Assembly (NCBI RefSeq): GCF_024763615.1
Contig: NC_077222.1
Span: 88,970,001 to 89,034,000, forward strand
From: Phlebotomus papatasi
Taxonomy: Eukaryota; Arthropoda; Insecta; Diptera; Psychodidae
Direction of reading: 5' to 3'
Length of the DNA stretch: 64,000 nt
Program-made: the position numbers and the translations under genes
Notes under the pieces: model-generated
The model's input: the letters and a program-made list of their open reading frames with translations, nothing else
What the model was told of the DNA's origin: nothing
The model's database searches: none
Shown here: in pieces, positions 56,519-64,000 of the stretch
How the letters are laid out: each line of letters starts with the position of its first letter
Position numbering within the stretch: the first letter of the stretch is position 1

Positions 56519-58276
56519 TAAGGGATTACGTGGGTCTTGAAGATTAAAAAAACAAACACATTTTTTTTTAATTTTATTTTAGAAGACATTTTTTTTATAA
56601 ATGGAATATTCGAGTGTATTCGTGTATATGAAAAGTATAAGACTTAAACGATTTTCTCAGAATTTATGGGATTTGATTTTGCATAGACCCTTTTCGACAA
56701 CAAAGTTTTGCGTGACGACGATTAATCATAGTCGAATATTTGAGAGTCAAAAGACAAAAGGGACAGATAATCCTAACCGGCTTATGTAGGTGAGATTCTT
56801 AACGTGAGCTAACTCGGAGTGCATGCAAATTCGATTTGGAGCTGAAGTTGGGAGACGCCATTCAGTTATCTTGAATCAAATTCGTGAAATTATACAAATT
56901 TTGTATTTAAACCAAAATATCAAGGATTTGGATGAACTGACAGAAAAGTGTTATATGGGTGAAATGTAGACCAGAATGTTCTCTATAATTTTGCCGTAGA
57001 ACTTGAACTCATCGATTACTCAGAAGCCAAGATAAGCGAGGTTTTTTGTTTCTTAACTCGTTTTTTCATCCAGAGTGCCCCAAGTAGTCATTTGTTGAAC
57101 TTCAACTATATCAAAGAATTGTTGTATTTTGCGGGACTTTCCATTTAAACCCCTATTTTAAGTGTCTTGGTGGAGTAGAGGCAGTCAAATTGGCATCTGA
57201 GTGATTTCAAAGCGTTATTATTGGAAAAATCAATTTTTTCACACTTAAACGGCAAAATCGGAGTGATAGCGTAGTCTGAGTGGAAAATGATGTATGGACG
57301 AAATGTAGAGACAAATGTGCTCTACAATTATGTTGAAGTAATCATCAAAATCGGTTCAGCGACAGTCGAGATAATTGAGGTTATGTGATATTGAAATTGG
57401 TTTTTCGACTGTGGCGCCCCTGGTGTTGGTCCCACGAAGTTCAAATATTCTAGAAAGTTGTAGCATTTGGTGAGATCTTTCGTTTAAGCCCTCATTCATC
57501 AAAATCGGTCACATAGAACCGGAGATATGATTTTTTGAATTTCGTGAACTTTGACCCCTCATATCTCCGGTTTTATTGAAACCACAGCGCGCATACGCAC
57601 CATTTTGGAAACGTCCTAGACTGGACTACAACATACTAAAATTTGATTAACTTGCACAATGCCGTTTTTGAGAAAAGTGACTTTGAATTTCGATGAATTT
57701 TGACGCTATCACAGCGCCACCTATGGTGACTTTTTGAACTTCCATCTGAAAGTGCTCATCGAGACGAAACCAAAAAGGTAAAATTTAGGTCGCTATGTTA
57801 ATTAGAACCGGAGATAGAGGCCGGTCAATGTTCGTTCTTTGACCCCTTATAGCTCGGGTCAGGGGTTTTAGATCGACTTAAGGTTTTTTTTGTTTGATAG
57901 GTATAATCAACGGCTACAACATACTAAATTTTCAGCCCGATGCACAATGGAATTTTTGAGTTATTTAACTTTTAAGATTTAAAAATTTTCTTTTTAAAAA
58001 AAAGCGCCCCTAGCGGTGGTTTTATGAACTTGCGATGTTAGAAGGGGAAGTGGCATTTCACGAGAGCTTTCAAAAAAGCCCTCACTTTTTAAATTCTGAC
58101 AATTAGAACCGGAGTTATGGCCATTTTAAGAAATTTTTTTGGACCCTTATAGCTCGGGTCAGGGGGGTCGGGGGACCTTAAGTTTGGTATTGATGGAAAG
58201 CTCTAAGGCCCAGCTATAACATACTAAAATTTGAGTCCGCTGAATGCCATAGGGGCGGAGCTATTGAGAAAACAAA

Positions 58277-58452
58277 AAAAGGGGGGTCTTCAAAATGGCG
58301 GAAAGAGGGGTGGGGGGTGGGGGGTCTATGCACCAAGTTGCAATTTTCACCCGATATATAACCTTTGCCGAAAACCGCAAGTCGATATCTTTTTTAGTTT
58401 AGGAGCTATTAAGCTCCAAAGAGCGGCCGGCCGGCCGGCCGGCCGGCCGGGA
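58277..58452. repeat. G-run cluster and GGCC tandem array
   Basis: GGGG-T-GGGGGG-T-GGGGGG at 58307-58324 and another six-G run at 58281-58286 form a G-quadruplex-type cluster. At 58423-58450 GGCC is repeated about seven times in perfect tandem. Both are extreme for this AT-rich DNA and lie just before the LTR insertion. Confidence 0.9.
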
Positions 58453-58472
58453 ACGTAACTTAGCCACATATA

Positions 58473-58658
58473 TGTGGGAAATAATTTATGTTCGTGAAAA
58501 TGTAGTAGCCCATTTGGTGACAAATTTAGTCCTGTGCAATTAATCAAAGAATGAAGACGCATTTTATTCAATTGTGAATTACATATCCCTGAAATATAGT
58601 TATTTGTGAAATTTGAAGAAGTATTACCTCAATATTCAACGTTGTTTCGAATCCTACA
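58473..58658 (+). repeat. Left LTR, 186 bp
   Basis: Begins TGTGGGAAATAATT and ends ATCCTACA. It is identical to the right LTR except for G instead of A in the GAAATTTGAAG segment. Confidence 0.95.
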
Positions 58659-58676
58659 TGGGGGCTCAACCGGGAT
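58659..58676 (+). other. Primer-binding site, proline tRNA-like
   Basis: TGGGGGCTCAACCGGGAT directly follows the left LTR. It matches the classical proline-tRNA primer site (TGGGGGCTCGTCCGGGAT) at 16 of 18 positions. Confidence 0.75.
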
Positions 58677-58844
58677 GGAGAGGAAATATTGATGGGAAAG
58701 ACGAAGAACATTGAACATTGAAGAAGCTGACGAAAAACGCTGTAAGAAGAATTGAAGACGAAAGGCCGTGCAAAAGGCACAAATAAGTGTTTTAGTGAAT
58801 AAAAACCCCAAAAACGACGAAGGACGAAAGACGGCAACGGCGCA

Positions 58845-58925
58845 AAGTTGCATAAGACGACAGCAATAGTTGCATAAGACGACGGCAATAGTTGCATAAG
58901 ACGAGAGCAACCATTGCATAACGAC
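58845..58925 (+). repeat. Tandem repeat in the retroelement leader
   Basis: A unit of about 24 bp, TTGCATAAGACGACGGCAATAG with small variations, is repeated three to four times between the primer site and the ATG. Confidence 0.8.
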
Positions 58926-58957
58926 GAAGGACGGCAACACTGCAAAAGACGACGAAA

Positions 58958-60901
58958 ATGGCATCTGTTGAAGAATTGCTGGAGAATTTCACCAAGAAAG
59001 GCTTGATGACGGAGTGCGCAAAGAGGAATTTGGATTGTGAAGGCACTAAAGAGGAGCTAGCACAGCGTATTGTGCAATTTGATGAGGATGCAAATGAAAC
59101 GCAAAGTGAGAGTGGAAGTGGTTCCAGAACCGATGTTGATGATGTTCCAGCAACAACTATTCCCAATGTTCTTGCTTCAAACGATTGCAGGATGTTCAGC
59201 TTGAGGGACGTAGAAGATTCTCTCGAGAAATTTGGGGCAGAAGAATCGCAGGACATTGAGGTGTGGTTGGAGGAATTTGAAGACACCGCAATGACACTTG
59301 GATGGAACGACATCCAAAAATTGATGTATTGCAAAAAATTATTGATAGGCACTGCTCGTAAATTCATTTTTGCAACAACGGGCATCAAGGATTGGAAGAC
59401 CTTGAGAGATGCCCTGAGAACGGAGTTTGCCCAAAAATTAAGTTCTCTCGATGTGCATAGACGCATGGCAAATCGTAAGAAAAAAGCCGATGAAAAGTTC
59501 TTGGATTTTGTCTATGAAATGCAGAGATTGGGCAGGATGGGTAGCCTTGACGAAGCAACTATATGCGAGTATATTTGCGATGGCATTGATGACAATGTCC
59601 AGAGCAAAGCTCAACTTTATGGAGCAAAGACAGTTGAAGAATTGAAGTTTCGTATCGAAGTATATGAAAAGCTGCAGCTGAAACTCAAAGACGCTGAGAA
59701 AAAGGATGATAATCCTAAGAATGTTGCTAGTAGATCTCAGAACTCACGAGGAGATGCCCAAAAAACGATTATTTGTTACAATTGTGGGGATGCTGGTCAC
59801 AAATCCATGGAATGTCCGAATAAAAAGAGAGGACCAAAATGTTTTAAGTGCAATGGATTTGGTCATACCACCAGCGATTGCAAGACGAAGTCGAAAGTTT
59901 CAGAATTCAAGAGTAATAATGAAGCGAAGGTCAATATGATCAACATCATTCAATCAACTAATGACGAGCTTGATATTTTGAAGATTAATATTGGAGATAA
60001 AGAGTTTTGTGGGATCATTGACAGCTACAGTGATCTATCTCTGATCAATGAAGATACGTACGAGTCAATTAAAGATAAGTGTGAGGATCACCAATTATCA
60101 TTTCAAAGAATTCGTGGCTTTGGTGGTGCAATTATCCAGGCTTTGGCAAAAACTACAATGAATATTGAAGTTGATGGCGCGAAGTATCGGATGGAATGCC
60201 ATGTTGTACCCAAAGAAGTGATGGAGACTACTTGGTTGATTGGCAGAAATTTCCTTAAGACTGTACATTACACAATAGTGCCTGGTAAAGTGACGATTCG
60301 ACGACGTGATCAATGTTATAAGAATGAAAACAAGATGATCCATGTTGATGCGATGTCCCGTGCCAATATGACGATGATGACAAGCGCTGAAGATGTCACT
60401 ACCAAGATAAGGACTACTAAGAGACAGAATCATGAGATTGAGTATGAAGCATGGAAATTCAGGAAGATTAAGCGTATCAAGCGAGATCGTGAGGAACATG
60501 AAGCAATTGAGAAGGAACGTCAGAAAGTGAATCATATGAAAAATATGACACAGGTGGAACGCAAACAGGAATTACGAATGAATCCATGCCAAGTAACCAA
60601 TAAAATTGTGGAAATACTGGAAGAAGATTTTGACGAAGAGAGATATGGATTACAAGATTTGGCAAGACAAAATATTTCCAAAATTCACGATGAGAACAAG
60701 CGCTCGTATGATCTTCGAAGCAGAAGGGCCAATGACTATTGGATTGGCGATTTGTTCGCCATCAAGGAGACAGAATTTGATGTTGGCTACAAAGTGAGAA
60801 AAAAATTTGTCGGACCCAACGAAGTAATAGAAATACTACCTCATAACCGCTACAAGGTGAAGAAGATGGGAACTGAAGAGGGACCTGAACAGACCATATG
60901 A
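58958..60901 (+). CDS. Gag-protease frame fused to RNase H-end and integrase tail
   Basis: 647 residues, uninterrupted. Residues 5-40 resemble a SAP DNA-binding motif (VEELLENFTKKGLMTECAKR). Residues about 95-230 are a retrotransposon Gag capsid domain. Two CCHC zinc knuckles start at residue 273 (CYNCGDAGHKSMEC) and 295 (CFKCNGFGHTTSDC). An aspartic-protease region follows: the active triad reads DSYSD at 355 where DTG or DSG is expected, so the glycine is lost, and WLIGRNFL near 428 marks its end. At 462 HVDAMSR, normally the end of the RT/RNase H region, appears. From about 560 onward the sequence is an integrase C-terminal tail (KFVGPNEVIEILPHNRYKV near 615-633). RT, RNase H and integrase core are deleted without breaking the frame. 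It probably still makes Gag. Confidence 0.9.
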   Translation: MASVEELLENFTKKGLMTECAKRNLDCEGTKEELAQRIVQFDEDANETQSESGSGSRTDVDDVPATTIPNVLASNDCRMFSLRDVEDSLEKFGAEESQDIEVWLEEFEDTAMTLGWNDIQKLMYCKKLLIGTARKFIFATTGIKDWKTLRDALRTEFAQKLSSLDVHRRMANRKKKADEKFLDFVYEMQRLGRMGSLDEATICEYICDGIDDNVQSKAQLYGAKTVEELKFRIEVYEKLQLKLKDAEKKDDNPKNVASRSQNSRGDAQKTIICYNCGDAGHKSMECPNKKRGPKCFKCNGFGHTTSDCKTKSKVSEFKSNNEAKVNMINIIQSTNDELDILKINIGDKEFCGIIDSYSDLSLINEDTYESIKDKCEDHQLSFQRIRGFGGAIIQALAKTTMNIEVDGAKYRMECHVVPKEVMETTWLIGRNFLKTVHYTIVPGKVTIRRRDQCYKNENKMIHVDAMSRANMTMMTSAEDVTTKIRTTKRQNHEIEYEAWKFRKIKRIKRDREEHEAIEKERQKVNHMKNMTQVERKQELRMNPCQVTNKIVEILEEDFDEERYGLQDLARQNISKIHDENKRSYDLRSRRANDYWIGDLFAIKETEFDVGYKVRKKFVGPNEVIEILPHNRYKVKKMGTEEGPEQTI

Positions 60902-60970
60902 CGGCCGCCGACTTAATGAAATACTGGCAAGGAAGTTGTCCAGGGGGAAACTTGATGTCAGGAAGGGCCG

Positions 60971-61156
60971 TGTGGGAAATAATTTATGTTCGTGAAAATG
61001 TAGTAGCCCATTTGGTGACAAATTTAGTCCTGTGCAATTAATCAAAGAATGAAGACGCATTTTATTCAATTGTGAATTACATATCCCTGAAATATAGTTA
61101 TTTGTGAAATTTAAAGAAGTATTACCTCAATATTCAACGTTGTTTCGAATCCTACA
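60971..61156 (+). repeat. Right LTR, 186 bp
   Basis: Starts TGTGGG after a short purine-rich stretch (AGGAAGGG, about 60960-60967) that may serve as the polypurine tract. It ends CCTACA before the TATA duplication. Confidence 0.95.
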
Positions 61157-61271
61157 TATATATTCGGAATCAGGAAGTGGCGAAACACATTTTGGCCAAA
61201 TTTGAGGTCGATCGGACGACATGAAATTTTGTTAGGATTATAGTAGGTGAGATTGTTAAGAATCTCACCTA

Positions 61272-61864
61272 ATAAGTTTCTGTTAGAAGATAAGTTAAAC
61301 CACGGTTAAACTCATTCTTGAACGAAGAATTTAATAAAGTGTAGTTATAAAGTAATTTTATTAACATTCACTTTTCGGTGTGTTTTATATCCCATTTAGT
61401 CTTGTAAAATAAGTTATGATCAATACAAATCAATACAAAGGGCTGGCAAAGCGTCCCATTCTTGGCGAAATGCTCGTTAACTTAGGTACAATACCTCAAA
61501 AGCACTTTTGCGTCATTTACCGTTTACCGGTTTACAATCGATTCTAATCGATCGATAAATCATTCAAAAATCGCCTAAGATAGATTAGGAGTAAAGAAAT
61601 TGATTTTCGGATCAAAATTTCTTATCGTTTGTTATAGGGATCATAATAGGTTCATAACCGAATGGAACCGTTCATGTTTTATCAGATTTTCCAAGATCTC
61701 AAACACGATAAAAGAAAACAATCATGGAAAACATGGGCTACTGGTTCGATTGTACGCATGATACCGTTCTCAACTCGTACTCAGCTCGTACTGAGTCGAA
61801 AAACGAGTTGAAGTGCACATGGCAATTGGTTGAGGTCAGTGCCAAAAAGGCAATCAGAGCCAGT
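61272..61864. other. Non-coding stretch with an inverted copy of the 36050 repeat
   Basis: About 61480-61575 matches the reverse complement of 36060-36180 (ACCGGTTTAC, ATTTACCG, AATCGCC). Otherwise nothing is recognised. Confidence 0.45.
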
Positions 61865-61937
61865 GCCCCCATAGCTCAGTTAGTAGATCATTCGCATAGA
61901 TAGCGAAAGGCCCCCAGTTCAAGCCTGGGTGGAGGCA
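61865..61937 (+). ncRNA. tRNA-like sequence, probable SINE head or tRNA pseudogene
   Basis: 73 nt starting GCCCCCA, with acceptor partner TGGAGGC (one C-A mismatch). A-box-like TAGCTCAGTTAGTAGA, anticodon-type stem TTCGC/GCGAA around ATAGATA, and a perfect T-arm CCCAG-TTCAAGC-CTGGG. The D stem has a mismatch. A unique body follows without a terminator directly after, so a SINE head is more likely than a working tRNA. Confidence 0.6.
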
Positions 61938-62034
61938 GGAATATTTTTCTGTCTCTATTTGGGTTAAATTTGTGGATTGGGAATCACTTGTTCTGATTGT
62001 CGCTCTTTGTGCACCTTCCTTCAGTGGTAAAAAT

Positions 62035-62160
62035 AAAAGGATCGAATTGATCCTTTAGCTAAGGATGGATCAAATTAACATGTTCTATTATGATAAATGT
62101 GCATTCAGCGTTTGAAATTCGATCCATCCTTTGCAAAAGGATAAAATTTGCCTATTTATT
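62035..62160. repeat. Short inverted-repeat element
   Basis: AAAGGATCGAATTGATCC then CTAAGGATGGATC at 62036-62070 pair with GATCCATCCTTTGCAAAAGGAT at about 62131-62152. Length is about 120 bp and it is non-coding. Confidence 0.6.
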
Positions 62161-62579
62161 GAAGTATATATCAGCCTGATTCATTTACTGGATAATTCTG
62201 CTCCGGTCTCCCTTACGTGGGTCCTTTTGAACGCGTGTCCTATTTTTTAATAGGTAGAATTATTAAGGCCCTGCCGACGATTCAAAATATGGTTTCGACG
62301 TGTTTGTATTGTATAAAACTGCAACACTCTTTGCTAAATGATCCGAATTTACTTGACCACTCACAATTCTAATAATTTTAATATATTCTAATCTTGAAAT
62401 TTAAATCACATGTCGTAACACTAAAATCTTGATAACCTGAATTCAGGTAATTATCGATGCTATTTTCAGTATGTTTCCACTGTAAATTATAAAGATTTAT
62501 TTCTGCGTAATACAGACTAAAACTACAAAAATTTAGCGATTGTGTAAAATATTTAGGAGAATTACATCATCTATTACAG

Positions 62580-63151
62580 TTTGCACGTGCTGACACACTA
62601 ATTACACTTTTTGAGTGCAATTTGGACATAAAGGATGCCATAAAATTCTTCCCAAAAGAAAATGATTATTTTTATGGGTTTAGAGTACTGGCCATATTCA
62701 CTACAGTCACTCTTCTTCTACCCCAATTCGCAATTCAAGGTGCAATTAAGCAATCTCGCTGCATCCTCATAACCGTGAGTTTGCCATATAATATGTATAA
62801 AAAAAATTTAATCTAACGAGACATACATTTGTGCAATATTTAATTTTCATTGCACGACAGAATTTATGTTGTATAATCTTCGTGGTGGCTCTGGCAGCGG
62901 AAGTACTGAAGGATTCCAAAGGGAATGAAAAGCAGGTGGAGGTGGAGCTGTTGCCCGAGATTGAAGTAACTCTTAGAGCACTCTTCACCTCGCAAGCAAT
63001 CAAAGACGTAAAATTATTCGAGTTGTACCAAAGTGACTTTGAGTGTTGTGGACTTTACGAGTCCTCAGATTGGTTCACGATGAATAAAACCATCCCCGTG
63101 AGTTGCTGCATTGATTCAGAGGATTATACTGCGGAAGGACTCTTTTATGAG
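62580..63151 (+). CDS. Tetraspanin-like host gene, two internal exons (partial)
   Basis: Exon A 62580-62774 (after TATTACAG, before GTGAGT; 65 codons, phase 0) and exon B 62861-63151 (after GCACGACAG, before GTGAGT; 97 codons, phase 0). Exon A ends with a hydrophobic segment (FRVLAIFTTVTLLLPQFA) then GAIKQSRCILIT, like transmembrane segment 2 and the short loop of tetraspanins. Exon B opens with NLCCIIFVVALAAEV (transmembrane 3). It then enters the large extracellular loop with the hallmark ECCGLYESSDW (CCG) and IPVSCC motifs. First exon(s) and the last transmembrane exon are not seen; the 3' part should lie beyond the window. It would be a four-pass membrane organiser protein. It looks functional: splice sites and frame are intact. 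Confidence 0.82.
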
Positions 63152-64000
63152 GTGAGTTGCAGACGGAAAATACTCAACTTAATAGCAAATAATGCTCTTT
63201 GTTAATCTGGCTTTTAGTAAGTATCATTGGGAATTGACTGGGGATTAGGATGAAGATGGGAGTAATTAACTTGATAATTTTGAAAAAAAAAACTGTAATA
63301 AACCTCTTACTGTTGTTATTATTTGAAACATTTAAAACAGAAGCGTGCAAAAACCGTTGAAACCGAATAAACGTCAAATGAAACATGTACGTCAATGGCC
63401 AAAACACTACAAGAACAAATTTATTTTGACGTTCTTTCTATTTCAACGGTTCTTGCACACCTCTGATTTAAAAATAGTTTTAAGAATTGATTCACTTTGA
63501 AATATTTGACATTCCTAATTCAAATCATTTAGGGAACAATAGGTTAATTGTGAATCGAATCTAATACGGGCTTCAGACCTAGGCTTAGACGGGCTTCAGA
63601 CCTAAGGCTTAGCCATAAGGCTTAACTTCTCTAGATACTTATCAGTCGAAAATTTTTAGAAATTTTGACTTACAAATGGACTATTAACGGGAATCATTCT
63701 ATTTGAATCAAAAGAACAAATTAAATTGGTTGCTATTTAGGACTTGAGACCTTCGGAAACTAGGCTAAACCTCTAGTTTGAAGACGGTCTTAGCCATATG
63801 GCTTAACCTCTTTAATTTCTAATCAGTTAAGATTTTTTGGAAAATTTTGACTTAGGATTGGATAATTAATGCAAACCTATTCCAGAATTCTATACGTCTG
63901 AAAAAATCCTGAATGTTATAAACGTTACTATTTAAATCTGTTCCTGCGGTTTCGTTACCTTCTGAGTCTTTGTCACTTCTGAGTCACTCCGGTCTAGAAT
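63152..64000. other. Intron-like DNA with CTTCAGAC dispersed repeats
   Basis: Probable intron downstream of the tetraspanin exon. 63567-63630 contains two tandem GGGCTTCAGACCTA units, and 63740-63812 has AGGCTAAACCTCTAGTTTG and GCCATATGGCTTAAC. These are the same repeat family as at 42939-43434. Confidence 0.5.

Larger units (their letters stand above)
58473..61156 (+). mobile_element. Young, internally deleted Ty3/gypsy-type LTR retrotransposon (2684 bp)
   Basis: Two 186-bp LTRs (TGTGGG...CCTACA) differ at one base. TATA is duplicated at 58469-58472 and 61157-61160. The single frame covers Gag, a damaged protease, the last residues of RNase H and the integrase C-terminus. The primer-binding site follows the left LTR. 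Reverse transcriptase and integrase catalytic core are missing, so it depends on a full-length relative. Confidence 0.93.
56789..61269. mobile_element. Large TA-flanked non-coding element of repeated modules, split by an LTR element
   Basis: GGTGAGATTCTTAAC after TA (56787-56788) is mirrored by GTTAAGAATCTCACC before TA (61270-61271). Without the retrotransposon the element is about 1.79 kb. It has no coding frame. Motifs return in the same order about every 300 bp: GCGCCCCTxGxGGT, GAACTT, AAGCCCTCA, GAACCGGAGATATG, AGCTCGGGTCAGGG and ACATACTAAAATTT, at about 57072, 57413, 57712 and 58004. Confidence 0.7.

Noticed and set aside
58347..58571. 74-codon minus-strand frame, repeated at 60836-61069
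   Set aside because: The shared peptide arises because both frames run through the LTRs; it is an echo of the repeat, not a gene.
61865..61937. Functional tRNA gene
   Set aside because: Stem mismatches in acceptor and D arms, no clear terminator after it, and a SINE-like body follows.

Overview
The window is AT-rich, intron-bearing eukaryotic nuclear DNA. It looks like an insect, probably dipteran, chromosome: it has GT-AG introns, many TA-, TTAA- and 8-bp-duplicating DNA transposon relics, tRNA-derived SINEs, non-LTR reverse transcriptase fossils, and one partial tetraspanin-like host gene at the right end. I cannot name the species from the sequence. Almost everything recognisable is mobile DNA.

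The centrepiece is a complete 15,311-bp Polinton/Maverick at 16353-31663. It is flanked by a perfect 6-bp target duplication (TATGAG) and ends in inverted repeats of about 380-415 bp whose outer 45 bp are identical. It has the full virus-like gene set. A divergent three-exon gene on the minus strand encodes an acidic nuclear-looking protein. On the plus strand lie a two-exon protein-primed DNA polymerase B with a long N-terminal extension, an OTU-like region, a Cys-rich region and a Vsr-like nuclease insertion; then an FtsK/HerA-type packaging ATPase, a small basic/hydrophobic protein, an acidic unknown, an RVE integrase, a minor capsid protein, a pVI-like protein, a double-jelly-roll-type major capsid protein, an adenain-like cysteine protease and a two-exon orphan. 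Every coding frame is open. Several plus-strand genes overlap by 1-23 nt, as in viruses.

Left of the Polinton (1-16346) are two decayed non-LTR reverse transcriptases (about 3395-4420 and 6240-7330). The first is interrupted by a 146-bp insertion with an 8-bp target duplication. There are also a foldback repeat (7621-8131), several small inverted-repeat elements, a minisatellite (14943-15250) and a GC-richer repeat of unknown class. Right of it (31670-56780) is a dense field of MITEs. It includes twin 262-bp copies, matched 427/425-bp copies (one on each side of the Polinton), piggyBac-like TTAA elements, and a pogo-like relic nested in a piggyBac-like MITE. It also has a dead Tc1-like transposase, a 92-bp repeat block inside a 1.4-kb inverted-repeat element, a SINE, and a palindromic minisatellite (55360-56062).

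At 56789-61269 a 1.8-kb non-coding TA-flanked element built of roughly 300-bp divergent modules has been split by a very young LTR retrotransposon (58473-61156; LTRs 185/186 identical, TATA duplication). That retrotransposon keeps one open Gag-protease frame fused directly to an RNase H-end scrap and an integrase tail. Reverse transcriptase and integrase core are deleted, so it must be mobilised in trans. Two exons of a tetraspanin-like gene (62580-63151, plus strand) are the only convincing host coding sequence.
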